From Variovorax sp. CF079 (GTDB lineage: Bacteria; Pseudomonadota; Gammaproteobacteria; Burkholderiales; Burkholderiaceae_C), in the NCBI RefSeq assembly GCF_900101545.1, contig NZ_FMZU01000001.1, positions 124,001 through 188,000 on the forward strand: DNA of 64,000 nt, in the 5' to 3' direction. The position numbers and the translations under genes were made by a program. This document shows, piece after piece, positions 7,201 through 15,395 of this stretch (within the stretch, counting starts at the first letter, position 1; each line of letters starts with the position of its first letter). Below the pieces are notes generated by a model, which was not told the DNA's origin, did not search any database, and was given only the letters and a program-made list of their open reading frames with translations.

Positions 7201-8169
7201 ATGGGAGATTGCACCGCGATTGCCGTGCCGTCCTCTGCAACCCATAGGTTGTGGATGGATGACCCTGCAAGTTTTTCGACCTACAGGATTGCTACGTTGC
7301 ATCACAACCTGCACGAGCATCCTCTGTTTCAGATGCGCGAACTCGCGAAGCTCGCCAAGGAGCTCGTCCCGTTCAGCCAGTGCCGGTTCATGCGGCCGGA
7401 CATCACCCCGGCTTCCAAGATCGCGCACGACAGCCTGCATCCGGACGGGCGCAGCATCGACGAGTGTTTCGAGCGCATCGAAGAGCTGAATTCGTGGCTC
7501 GCCCTCTACAACATCGAAGTCATTCCGCGCTACCAGGCCTTGCTGTTCGACATCGTCGACACCATGCGCTTCTATGTGGAACGCGAGCAGCCGGACATCT
7601 TTCGGGTGAACGGCTTCGTCTTCATCACGGTGCCGCCCTCGGTGACGCCCTTCCACATCGATCGCGAGAACAACTTCTGGCTGCAGTTGCATGGGCGCAA
7701 GACGCTGTACGTCTGGGACCATGCGGATCGCAGCATCGTGCCGGCCGAGGCGGTGGAGGATTTCATCGTCACCCATTCGCTCAGGAAGGTGCGCTTCAAG
7801 GAGGAGTTCAGGCCTCTCAGCCACGAGTTCAACGCCCGTCCGGGAGACGGCGTCTATTTCCCGAGCACCTCGCCGCACATGACGAGTTCCGATACCGCCT
7901 GGACCTCCCCGGGTGACCGCGTGTCGATCTCGGTCGGCGTGACCTTCTACACCTCGGTCACGCGCTTGACCGCTCGCGTCCACCAGGTGAACCGGGTCTT
8001 GCGCAGATGCGGCCTCTCGCCCGCCTACCCCGGCGAGTCGCCCGCCGTGGACGTCCTCAAGGCGCCCGTGGGCCGGCTGATCGGTGCGGCGCGATCTTCG
8101 ATCGTCAAGAGGATCGGGCCGGCCGCGCGCTTCAAGCTGTCGACGGCGCCGCCGCCGGGCTCCTACTGA
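7201..8169 (+). CDS. JmjC/cupin-like Fe(II)/2-oxoglutarate-dependent oxygenase
   Basis: A 322-residue cytosolic protein without signal peptide. The core (about 130-250) has the metal triad of JmjC/cupin_8 oxygenases: H152 and D154 in PFHIDRENNFWLQL and a distal His at 226 (STSPHM), with the typical GRKTLYVWD strand between. Such enzymes use Fe(II), O2 and 2-oxoglutarate to hydroxylate a protein or small molecule; the substrate cannot be read from sequence. ATG 7201 has GGGGAG in front. It is divergent from copA across a 200-bp gap containing the CueR promoter, but nothing ties it functionally to copper. Its C-terminus (after about 260) is basic and poorly conserved in character. Confidence 0.72.
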   Translation: MGDCTAIAVPSSATHRLWMDDPASFSTYRIATLHHNLHEHPLFQMRELAKLAKELVPFSQCRFMRPDITPASKIAHDSLHPDGRSIDECFERIEELNSWLALYNIEVIPRYQALLFDIVDTMRFYVEREQPDIFRVNGFVFITVPPSVTPFHIDRENNFWLQLHGRKTLYVWDHADRSIVPAEAVEDFIVTHSLRKVRFKEEFRPLSHEFNARPGDGVYFPSTSPHMTSSDTAWTSPGDRVSISVGVTFYTSVTRLTARVHQVNRVLRRCGLSPAYPGESPAVDVLKAPVGRLIGAARSSIVKRIGPAARFKLSTAPPPGSY

Positions 8170-8179
8170 GCGCGAAGCC

Positions 8180-9442
8180 TCAGCGGCGCATCGTTTCCCG
8201 CCGCGTGACCGGCGGCGCGTTGTTGCCCCACGAGCCGCGGATGTAGGTCAGCACGGCGGCGATGCCGTCGTCGTCGAGCACATGGCCGAAGGGCGGCATG
8301 CCGTAGGGCCGTGGATTGCCGGCGGTGGAGGGCAGGAAACCGCCGTGGCGCAGTGCCTGCACCAGGTTGACCGTTGAATCCATCTTGACCGTGCGGCTGC
8401 CCGCCAGGGCCGGGTAGGCACCCTCGGCGCCTTGGCCCGCGTCGCCATGGCAGTAGGCGCATTGCTGGTCGTAGATCTTGGCGCCGCGCGCCATCACGCC
8501 GGCATCGCGGCGCGCGGGTGCTGTCGCTGCAGCAGTCGGCGCGCGTTCGGGCAACTGCTTCAGGAACACCGCCATCGCCTGCAGATCGGCCTCGCTCAGG
8601 TGCTGGGTGCTGCGGTACACCACGTCGGCCATCGGCCCCATGACCGAGCCGCGCGGCGAAGTGCCGTTCTTGAGCAGGGCGACCACGTGCTGCGTGTCCC
8701 AGTCGGCCACGCCGGCCTCGCGCTTCGAATTCAGCGAAGGCGCATACCAGTTCTCGACCGGGCCGCCCGCGAGGCCCAGCTTCTCCTCGGTGGCGCCCAG
8801 CACGTTGCGCGTGCCGTGGCAGGCGATGCAGTGGCCGAGGCCGTCGACCAGGTAGGCGCCGCGGTTCCATTCGGCCGGCTTCGCCGGATCGGGAACGAAG
8901 CCGCCGGGCGAGAAGAAGAGCGCGCGCCACACCGCGAGTGCCGCTTGCGTGTCGTAGGGAAAGCGCAGCTTGTGCGGCGTGTTCGGCGCCGGCGCGGGCG
9001 GCACGGTCCGCAGGTAGGCATAGATCGCGTCCGAATCCTCGCGCGACACGCGCGTGAAGTTCGGATAGGGGAAGGCCGGGTACAGCAGGCGTCCGTCCTT
9101 CGAACGTCCGTTGTGCATGGCGCGCCAGAAATGCGCCGCGCTCCAGCTGCCGATACCGGCGCTTTCGTCGGGCGTGAGGTTGCTTGCGTACACGGTGCCG
9201 AAGGGCGTGTCGATGCCGAGCCCGCCGGCATAGGGCGCGCCGCCGCGCGTCGTGTGGCAGCCGGCGCAGTTCCCGGCCAGCGCGAGATAGCGGCCGCGTT
9301 CGACCTGGGCCGGCGTGGCACTGAAGGCTGCAGGGACGTCGGGCAGCTTGTCTTCGCCGCGCAGGTTGAACGCGACGATCGCAAGCGCGGCCAGCACCAG
9401 CAGCGCGAGTACCCCAAGCAGCGCGTAGAGGAGGCGTCGCAT
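8180..9442 (-). CDS. Membrane-anchored tri-haem cytochrome c
   Basis: A 420-residue protein with an N-terminal hydrophobic anchor or signal (about 3-27) and three c-type haem sites: CAGCH (59-63), CIACH (205-209) and CAYCH (328-332). The three-domain layout and the FGTVYASNLTPD motif after the first haem match the cytochrome subunit of membrane-bound alcohol, aldehyde or gluconate dehydrogenases, which passes electrons to ubiquinol oxidase or ubiquinone in the periplasm. No dehydrogenase subunit lies beside it. It begins 2 bp after the stop of the di-haem cytochrome at 9445, so the two are surely cotranscribed and may form an electron relay of their own. Confidence 0.9.
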   Translation of the reverse strand: MRRLLYALLGVLALLVLAALAIVAFNLRGEDKLPDVPAAFSATPAQVERGRYLALAGNCAGCHTTRGGAPYAGGLGIDTPFGTVYASNLTPDESAGIGSWSAAHFWRAMHNGRSKDGRLLYPAFPYPNFTRVSREDSDAIYAYLRTVPPAPAPNTPHKLRFPYDTQAALAVWRALFFSPGGFVPDPAKPAEWNRGAYLVDGLGHCIACHGTRNVLGATEEKLGLAGGPVENWYAPSLNSKREAGVADWDTQHVVALLKNGTSPRGSVMGPMADVVYRSTQHLSEADLQAMAVFLKQLPERAPTAAATAPARRDAGVMARGAKIYDQQCAYCHGDAGQGAEGAYPALAGSRTVKMDSTVNLVQALRHGGFLPSTAGNPRPYGMPPFGHVLDDDGIAAVLTYIRGSWGNNAPPVTRRETMRR

Positions 9443-9444
9443 GG

Positions 9445-10161
9445 CTAGGGCCCCATCGCGCTGCAAGGGATCGGCAGGGGTCCCGGCAGCGCGGATGCGG
9501 GCTTGGGATTCGCCGGCACCGGCTGCAGGGCCAGCCAGCTCGCCACCGCGTTGATGTCGGCCGGGTTCAGCTTGCGTCCCACCTTGGCCATGCAATCGGG
9601 CGGCAGCGCATGGCGGCCGTTGTTGAGCCAGTCGCCGAGCTGCGACGCGAGGTAGAGGCGAGGCAGGCCGAGCAGCGAGGGAATGGCGGGCGCCACACCG
9701 GTGAGCGCTTCGCCATGGCATTGCGCGCAGGCCGGAATGCCGCGCCGCGCATCGCCCTGGAGGGCGAGGGTCTTGCCGTGCTGCAGGCTTTGCTCCGACG
9801 CGTCGGAGCGGGTCGGCACGGGTGGATAGGGCAGGTCGAGCCCGGCGAAGTAGGCTGCGATCTCGCGCAGGTAGGCATCCGAGAGGTGACGCACCATGTG
9901 GACCATGTCGCTGTTGAAGCGCCGGCCGTCGCGAAAGCTCAGCAGCTGGTTGTAGAGGTAGCCCTCGGGCTTGCCGGCCAGGCGCGGGAAGTAGCCCGCG
10001 TTGGTGCTGGCGCCTTCGCGGCCGTGGCAGGCAATGCAGGCTGCCACGCGCTGCTCGATGGTGTCGGGGACGCGGGTGGGTGTCGCGGCGGCGGCAGGCG
10101 GCAGCGGCGCGAGACTGCAGGCGGCGAACAGCAAGGCGTGCCAGTAGCGTGGGATGTTCAT
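9445..10161 (-). CDS. Periplasmic di-haem cytochrome c (c4-like)
   Basis: A 238-residue protein with a signal peptide (cleavage near residue 26, PPAAAAT) and two haem c motifs, CIACH (42-46) and CAQCH (145-149). The spacing between two similar domains, the YFPRLAGKPEGYLYNQL segment and the Met-containing second half of each domain resemble cytochrome c4-type proteins that shuttle electrons in the periplasm. It is the first gene of a two-gene operon with the tri-haem cytochrome, separated by 2 bp. The partner dehydrogenase or oxidase is not in the window. Confidence 0.88.
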   Translation of the reverse strand: MNIPRYWHALLFAACSLAPLPPAAAATPTRVPDTIEQRVAACIACHGREGASTNAGYFPRLAGKPEGYLYNQLLSFRDGRRFNSDMVHMVRHLSDAYLREIAAYFAGLDLPYPPVPTRSDASEQSLQHGKTLALQGDARRGIPACAQCHGEALTGVAPAIPSLLGLPRLYLASQLGDWLNNGRHALPPDCMAKVGRKLNPADINAVASWLALQPVPANPKPASALPGPLPIPCSAMGP

Positions 10162-10262
10162 GGGTTGCGCGCGATTCTCCCCGCATGGCCGCCGGGAGAA
10201 CAGGCTCAGTGCGCGCTCCGGCGACCGGATCAGTTGCAGTCGCAGGGCGCTACAGTGACTGC

Positions 10263-10913
10263 ATGCGCATCCTTTTTTCGCGGATGGTCGGCTGGCAGCG
10301 CCTGCTGTGCTGCGCGGTCATCGGCCTGGCGGCGGCCCTGCTGCCCTGGCCGCTGGACGGCATTGCGCGCGGCCTGCTGGGCTGGTGCTTCGGCGCTGCC
10401 TTGTACCTGCTGTCGGCCTGGTGGCTGGCCGAAATCTCGGATGCCGAGAGCACGCGGCTGCGCGCGCAGTCACTGGACCAGCCCAGCGCGCTGATCCTGG
10501 CGAGCATGTTGAGCGTGGTCGGCGCCAGCGTGGTGGCGATCGCGATGCTGCTGCAGCAGGTCAAGCAGATGGGCGGCGTGGAGCGCGCCGGCCATATCGC
10601 GCTCGGGCTGGTCGCGCTGGCGGGCTCCTGGCTCATGATCCACACGATCTACGGCTTTCATTACGCGCACCGCTACTACCAGGTGGAACGCGGGCGCAAG
10701 CACCCGGGGCTGGATTTCCCCGGCAAGCTGGACCCCGACTACTTCGACTTCCTCTACTACGCCTTCGTGGTCGGCATGTGCTCGCAGGTGTCCGACGTGC
10801 AGGTCAGCTCGCGCGAGATGCGGCGCATCACGCTCGTGCACAGCGTGCTGTCCTTCGCCTTCAACATGCTGGTGCTGGCGCTGTCGATCAACGTGGTGGC
10901 CGGCGTGATCTAG
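10263..10913 (+). CDS. DUF1345 family inner-membrane protein
   Basis: A 216-residue protein with five or so hydrophobic segments (around 10-28, 36-55, 78-98, 110-128 and 192-213) and the DUF1345 signature between helices 4 and 5: GFHYAHRYYQ, then LDPDYFDFLYYAFVVGMCSQVSDVQ. ATG 10263 was chosen because the first helix follows at once; longer in-frame starts read only Arg-rich sequence that overlaps the divergent cytochrome promoter region. The family is widespread and its function is unknown. It ends in a 4-base overlap with the convergent transporter gene at 10910. Confidence 0.85.
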   Translation: MRILFSRMVGWQRLLCCAVIGLAAALLPWPLDGIARGLLGWCFGAALYLLSAWWLAEISDAESTRLRAQSLDQPSALILASMLSVVGASVVAIAMLLQQVKQMGGVERAGHIALGLVALAGSWLMIHTIYGFHYAHRYYQVERGRKHPGLDFPGKLDPDYFDFLYYAFVVGMCSQVSDVQVSSREMRRITLVHSVLSFAFNMLVLALSINVVAGVI

Positions 10914-11866
10914 GCGGGGGCGCGCTGCCGGCGTCCCAGCTTGACCAGCCCGGTCGACAAGGCCACGCCGCAGACGATCACCACCGCGCAGATCAGCATC
11001 CACTGCGTGATCTCCTCGCCGAGGAACACGGCGCCGTAGAACAGCGCGAACACCGGCACCAGGAAAGTCACGGTCAGCGCGCGCGCCGGCCCGGCGGTCT
11101 CGATCAGGCGGAAGAACAGGATGTAGGCCAGCCCGGTGCAGGCGGTGCCCAGCACGATGAGCGCGAGCCAGGCCTGCAGGCTTGGCATCGTCGCCGGCCA
11201 GAGCCAGAGGGCCGGCAGCGCGAGCGCCAGCGTGGCGCCGATCTGGCTTCCGGTTGCCGTTGCAAGCGCCGGCACGCCGCTCAGGTGCTTGCGCGTCAGG
11301 CTGGCCGCGAAGGCGTAGCAGATGCAGGCCGCGAGGCAGGCGCCGATGGCCCAGCGTGCGGCGGCCTCATCGGCCCCCGATTGCAGGCCCGCGCTGCGGC
11401 CGGCCAGCATCGCGACGCCGGCGAAGCCGATCACCAGGCCGATGCTGCGCGAGCGATCGGGCCGTTCGCCGAAGAAGCGCCAGGCCACCAGCGCGCCGAA
11501 CATGGGCACCGTCGCATTGATCACCGCGGCCAGGCCGCTGTTGATGGTGAGCAGCGCGAAGCAGAAGAAGGCGAAGGGCAGGCCGGAGTTGAGCACGCCG
11601 ATGCCCAGCGCGGGCTTCCAGTATTGCCTGAAGCTGGACCATTGGCCGCGCATGAACAGGAGCGGCAGCAGAAACAACATCGCGATCGCGACGCGCACCG
11701 CGGCCGTCGGCAGCGCGCCGAATTCGGCGGCGCCTACACGCATGAACAGGAAGGAAGCGCCCCAGAGCATGCCCAAGAGCACCAGATCGACCAGCCAGCG
11801 GCGGTTGGCCGGGCGTGCGGCGGTTGGCAGCGGAGCAGCGGCCGTCGTGCACTCGCCTTCGCTCAC
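10910..11866 (-). CDS. EamA/DMT-family transporter
   Basis: A 318-residue membrane protein with two five-helix EamA repeats (about 22-155 and 165-305), typical of drug/metabolite exporters of the RhaT/YdcZ type. Visible marks are GMLWGASFLFMRVG at the start of repeat 1 and LAYILFFRLIETAGPARA in repeat 2, with the usual FGE and LGE loops. The start is GTG 11866, which overlaps the ogt stop by four bases (GTGA), making it the third gene of a coupled alkylation-repair operon. The substrate is unknown; export of a metabolite or toxic product is plausible from the family. Confidence 0.88.
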   Translation of the reverse strand: MSEGECTTAAAPLPTAARPANRRWLVDLVLLGMLWGASFLFMRVGAAEFGALPTAAVRVAIAMLFLLPLLFMRGQWSSFRQYWKPALGIGVLNSGLPFAFFCFALLTINSGLAAVINATVPMFGALVAWRFFGERPDRSRSIGLVIGFAGVAMLAGRSAGLQSGADEAAARWAIGACLAACICYAFAASLTRKHLSGVPALATATGSQIGATLALALPALWLWPATMPSLQAWLALIVLGTACTGLAYILFFRLIETAGPARALTVTFLVPVFALFYGAVFLGEEITQWMLICAVVIVCGVALSTGLVKLGRRQRAPA

Positions 11867-12360
11867 AGCGCACCTTCCAGTTCGAGCAGCGCGCTCTTGC
11901 GTTCGAGCCCGCCCGCATAGCCGGTCAGCGAGCCGTTGGTGCCCAGCACGCGGTGGCAAGGGACGATCACGCTGATCGGATTGCGGCCCACGGCGGCGCC
12001 CACCGCGCGCACGGCGGCCGGCTTGCCGATGCCGGCGCTCAAGGCGCCGTAGCTGATGGTGCGGCCCGCCGGAATGGCGAGCAGGGCTTGCCACACCGCC
12101 TGCTGGAAGCCGGTGCCGTGCGAGAGGTCGAGCGGCAGGTCGAAGTGCTGGCGCTTGCCGGCGAAGTAGTCGGCGAGCTGCGCGGCCGCCTCGCGCAGCA
12201 CCGGGTGCTCCGCATCAGTCTGCCAGCCGCTCGAGTCAGGCCAGTGGCGTTGCCGGTCGAACCAGACGCCGGCCAGGCCTTCGTCGGTGGCGGCCAGCGT
12301 GATGCCGCCGAGCGGGCTCTCGATGTGGGTGCTGTAGATGGTGGTGTTCTTGAATTTCAT
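11863..12360 (-). CDS. ogt: Methylated-DNA-protein-cysteine S-methyltransferase
   Basis: A 165-residue O6-alkylguanine repair protein. The C-terminal half holds the helix-turn-helix (RTISYGALSAGIGKPAAVRAV) and the acceptor motif IVPCHRVLG with Cys135, which takes the alkyl group from O6-methylguanine irreversibly. The arginine finger and the Asn hinge (GRNPISVIVPCHR) are intact. Its ATG overlaps the alkA-like stop by four bases, so repair of O-alkyl and N-alkyl damage is encoded in one coupled unit. Length is normal for the Ogt branch, which lacks the Ada regulatory domain. Confidence 0.95.
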   Translation of the reverse strand: MKFKNTTIYSTHIESPLGGITLAATDEGLAGVWFDRQRHWPDSSGWQTDAEHPVLREAAAQLADYFAGKRQHFDLPLDLSHGTGFQQAVWQALLAIPAGRTISYGALSAGIGKPAAVRAVGAAVGRNPISVIVPCHRVLGTNGSLTGYAGGLERKSALLELEGAL

Positions 12361-13892
12361 GGCTGATCGGAAGGAAGTGCTGCCGTGGCATCGGCAGCGG
12401 GTAGAGGACTGTGCCAGGCGCGCAGCACCGCGTAGCTGCGCCAGGGGCGCCAGGCTTGCGAGGCTTCGGTTGCGGCGCGAGCAGAGGAGACGCCGAGCGC
12501 CTTCTGCAGCGCGACGTCGCCGGCCGGGAAGGCATCGGGCCAGCGCAGCGCGCGCATCGCGATGTACTGCGCGGTCCAGTCGCCGATGCCGGGCAGGGCC
12601 TGCAGGGCGGCGAGCGTGGCGGGCACGTCGGCGCCGGCATGCAAGGCCAGCCGGCCGGCTTGCACCTCGCGGGCGAGCGCGCTCAACGCGGCCTGCCGTT
12701 GCCGCACGATGCCGAGCTGGCCGAGCGCATCGCCGCTCGCGCCGGCGATGGCCGCGGGCGTGGGGAACAGGCGGTCCAGCCCGGCGATCGGCGTCGCGAT
12801 CGCTTCGCCGAAGGCCTGCACCAGTCGCGTGCCCATGGTGCGCGCCGCGGCCACCGTGATCTGCTGGCCGAGCACGGCGCGCGCCGCGAGCTCGAAACCG
12901 TCGACCGTGCCCGGCACGCGCAGCCCGTCGCCATGCGGAAAGCTCGCATGCAGCGCACTGTTGATCGCCATCGGCTCGGCATCCAGGTCGAGCATGGCGC
13001 GCACGCGGCTGATCACGATCGGCAGCACAGCGGCCAGCGAATCGCCGACGCGCAGCAGCAACTGCTCGCGCTGCGCGTCGAAGCGAAGCTGGAGCCAGCC
13101 CGCATGCACGTGTTCGCCCTTCACGACGCGCAGCGTGCGCGCCAGCTGCGGCGTGCCGCCGGCATCGGTGATCGACTCGACGCCGCCGAGGGCCCGGCGC
13201 GCGAAGAAGCCCAGCATCGCCGCACCGTCATAGGGCGGCCGAAAGCCCAGCCGCACGTCGATGGCCTCGCTTTCGCGACCGTCGCCCGCAGGGCCGGCGC
13301 GCCGCAGCGCGCTCGGATTGAGGCCGTAGTGTGTCACGAAGGCCGCGTTGAAGCGGCGCACGCTCGCGAAGCCGCTGGCCAGTGCGACCTGCGTCATCGG
13401 CAGCCGCGTGTCGGCGATCAGCTGCTTGGCGGCCAGCAGGCGGCGCGTCTGCAGGTACTGCAGCGGCGACACGCCGAACTGGGTCTCGAAGATGCGGCGC
13501 AGGTGGCGGTCGCTCACGCCCAGCCGCGCGGCGATGCGGGCGGCGCCGGGGCCGTCTTCGTCCCAGGCATCGGGTTCGTCGATCAGGCGCGCGGCTTGCA
13601 AGGCAAGGATGCGCGATGCGTCCTCGGTCGACCAGCTCGCAGCCCGCGGCGCGAGTTCGGGCCGGCAGCGCAGGCAGGGCCGGAAGCCCGCGGCCTCGGC
13701 CTGTGCCGCATGGCGGAAGAAACGGCAGTTCTCGCGCCGCGGCAGCTTCACGCGGCAGACCGGGCGGCAGTAGACGCCGGTGGAGGTCACGCCGGTGAAG
13801 AAGGAGCCGTCGAAGCGTGCATCGTGGGCCTTCATGGCCAGGTAGCAGGCGTCGCTCTCGAGTCCGGCGGTGGGTGCGATGGCGGGAGACAT
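12357..13892 (-). CDS. Ada/AlkA fusion: methyl-sensing activator and 3-methyladenine DNA glycosylase
   Basis: A 511-residue multidomain protein. Residues 1-85 form an Ada-type zinc domain with four Cys (C42, C46, C73, C76) in the Ada spacing, where the first Cys accepts methyl groups from phosphotriesters. Residues about 90-200 form an AraC-type HTH (LGVSDRHLRRIFETQFGVSP). The rest is AlkA: an AlkA_N domain and an HhH glycosylase (LPGIGDWTAQYIAMRALRWP) with the catalytic Asp in the following DAFPAGD. It should sense alkylation, activate transcription and excise 3-methyladenine. ATG 13892 was chosen because the Ada-like domain starts soon after; ATG 13931 would add 13 residues. It heads an operon with ogt and the EamA gene. 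Confidence 0.92.
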   Translation of the reverse strand: MSPAIAPTAGLESDACYLAMKAHDARFDGSFFTGVTSTGVYCRPVCRVKLPRRENCRFFRHAAQAEAAGFRPCLRCRPELAPRAASWSTEDASRILALQAARLIDEPDAWDEDGPGAARIAARLGVSDRHLRRIFETQFGVSPLQYLQTRRLLAAKQLIADTRLPMTQVALASGFASVRRFNAAFVTHYGLNPSALRRAGPAGDGRESEAIDVRLGFRPPYDGAAMLGFFARRALGGVESITDAGGTPQLARTLRVVKGEHVHAGWLQLRFDAQREQLLLRVGDSLAAVLPIVISRVRAMLDLDAEPMAINSALHASFPHGDGLRVPGTVDGFELAARAVLGQQITVAAARTMGTRLVQAFGEAIATPIAGLDRLFPTPAAIAGASGDALGQLGIVRQRQAALSALAREVQAGRLALHAGADVPATLAALQALPGIGDWTAQYIAMRALRWPDAFPAGDVALQKALGVSSARAATEASQAWRPWRSYAVLRAWHSPLPAADATAALPSDQP

Positions 13893-13940
13893 GGGGGAAT
13901 GATAGGTGTCCGTGCGCGCAGAAGTAGCCATTTCCGGACA

Positions 13941-13968
13941 TTTGGCTCACGAGGGCCATGCCTACAAT
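13941..13968 (+). promoter_or_regulatory. Candidate sigma-70 promoter of the phosphomannomutase gene
   Basis: TTTGGC (13941-13946) and TACAAT (13963-13968) are 16 bp apart and would start transcription about 27 bases before ATG 14002. The -10 is close to consensus, the -35 moderate. It sits in the 109-bp gap between divergent genes. Confidence 0.5.
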
Positions 13969-14001
13969 GGTCCTCAGTTTGTGAACTTTCAAAGGAAGCC
14001 C

Positions 14002-15384
14002 ATGCAGCTCAGCGCATCGATCTTCAAGGCCTATGACATTCGCGGCGTCGTGCCGACCACGCTCGACGCCGAGGTCGCCGAGGCGCTCGGCAAGGCCTTC
14101 GGCAGCGCGGCGCGCGCGGCCGGCGAGAAATCGGTGGCGGTGGGGCGCGACGGGCGCCTGTCGGGCCCCGCACTGGTCGAGGCCCTGGTCCGTGGTCTGG
14201 TGGCCACCGGCATCGAAGTGATCGATGTCGGGGCCGTCACGACCCCGATGCTCTATTTCGCGGCCAACACGCTGGCCAACAGCGGCATTCAGGTCACAGG
14301 AAGCCACAACCCAAAGGATTACAACGGTTTCAAAATGGTACTGGCCGGCCGTGCGATCTACGGCGACGAGATCCAGGGCCTGTACAAGGTGATGGAAGCC
14401 GGCAGCGCCAAGCTCGCCCCGGGCGGCAGCGTGCGCAAGGTCGACGTGACCGAGGCCTACACGCAGCGCATCGTCGGCGACATCAAGCTGGCGCGTCCGC
14501 TCAAGATCGTGGTCGATTCGGGCAACGGCATCGCCGGCGCGTCGGCCCCGGCCATCCTGCGCGCCATCGGCTGCGAGGTGACCGAGCTCTTCAGCGAGGT
14601 CGACGGCGACTTTCCCAATCACCACCCGGACCCGAGCAAGCCCGAGAACCTCAAGGACCTGATCGCCGCGCTGCAAGCCGGCGATGCCGAACTGGGCCTG
14701 GCCTTCGACGGCGACGGCGACCGCCTCGGCATCGTCACCAAGGACGGGCAGAACATCTATCCCGACCGCCAGATGATGCTGTTCGCGCAGGACGTGCTCT
14801 CGCGCGTGCCGGGCGCGACCATCATCTACGACGTCAAGTGCTCGCAGCGCCTGGGCCCCGCGATCGAGGCCGCCGGCGGCAAGCCGCTGATCTACAAGAC
14901 CGGCCACTCGCTGATCAAGGCCAAGATGAAGGAGATCGCATCGCCGCTGGGCGGCGAGATGAGCGGCCACATCTTCTTCAAGGAGCGCTGGTTCGGTTTC
15001 GACGACGGCACCTATGCGGGCTGCCGCCTGCTCGAGATCCTGAGCAAGACGCCGAATTCGAGCGACACGCTCAACGCACTGCCGACCAGCTTCTCGACGC
15101 CCGAGCTCAACGTGAAGTGCGCCGAAGGCGAACCGCACGCGGTGGTCGATCAGCTCGTGAAGACCGCGAAGTTCGATGCCCCGGCCAAGGTCTCGACCAT
15201 CGACGGCGTGCGCGTCGACTGGCCCGATGGCTTCGGGCTCATCCGCGCCTCCAACACCACACCGGTGCTGGTGTTGCGCTTCGAAGGGCAGACGCAGGCA
15301 GCGCTGGACCGCATCCAGAAGGAGATGCTCGCGCTCCTGAAGAGCGCGAAGCCCGACGCCACCCTCGCGGAAGCCGCGCACTGA
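14002..15384 (+). CDS. Phosphomannomutase/phosphoglucomutase
   Basis: A 460-residue alpha-D-phosphohexomutase of the AlgC/ManB type, which interconverts hexose 6- and 1-phosphates for LPS and exopolysaccharide sugar nucleotides in the cytosol. It has the phosphoserine loop VTGSHNPKDYNGFK (catalytic S101), the Mg-binding loop DGDGDR (from D236) and the sugar-binding region GGEMSGH near 317-325. The C-terminal phosphate-binding domain (RASNTTPVLVLRFEG) is complete. The AAAGGA ribosome site and start at FKAYDIRG match the family. The waaA gene follows within 12 bp, linking precursor supply to LPS core assembly. Confidence 0.93.
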   Translation: MQLSASIFKAYDIRGVVPTTLDAEVAEALGKAFGSAARAAGEKSVAVGRDGRLSGPALVEALVRGLVATGIEVIDVGAVTTPMLYFAANTLANSGIQVTGSHNPKDYNGFKMVLAGRAIYGDEIQGLYKVMEAGSAKLAPGGSVRKVDVTEAYTQRIVGDIKLARPLKIVVDSGNGIAGASAPAILRAIGCEVTELFSEVDGDFPNHHPDPSKPENLKDLIAALQAGDAELGLAFDGDGDRLGIVTKDGQNIYPDRQMMLFAQDVLSRVPGATIIYDVKCSQRLGPAIEAAGGKPLIYKTGHSLIKAKMKEIASPLGGEMSGHIFFKERWFGFDDGTYAGCRLLEILSKTPNSSDTLNALPTSFSTPELNVKCAEGEPHAVVDQLVKTAKFDAPAKVSTIDGVRVDWPDGFGLIRASNTTPVLVLRFEGQTQAALDRIQKEMLALLKSAKPDATLAEAAH

Positions 15385-15395
15385 ATTTTCGAAGC

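Noticed and set aside
8163-8930. 255-codon frame inside the tri-haem cytochrome gene
   Set aside because: Shadow of the cytochrome in another frame; no haem motif or domain.
12411-14036. 541-codon plus-strand frame over the Ada/AlkA gene
   Set aside because: Antisense to a gene with well-placed zinc, HTH and HhH motifs; no family features of its own.
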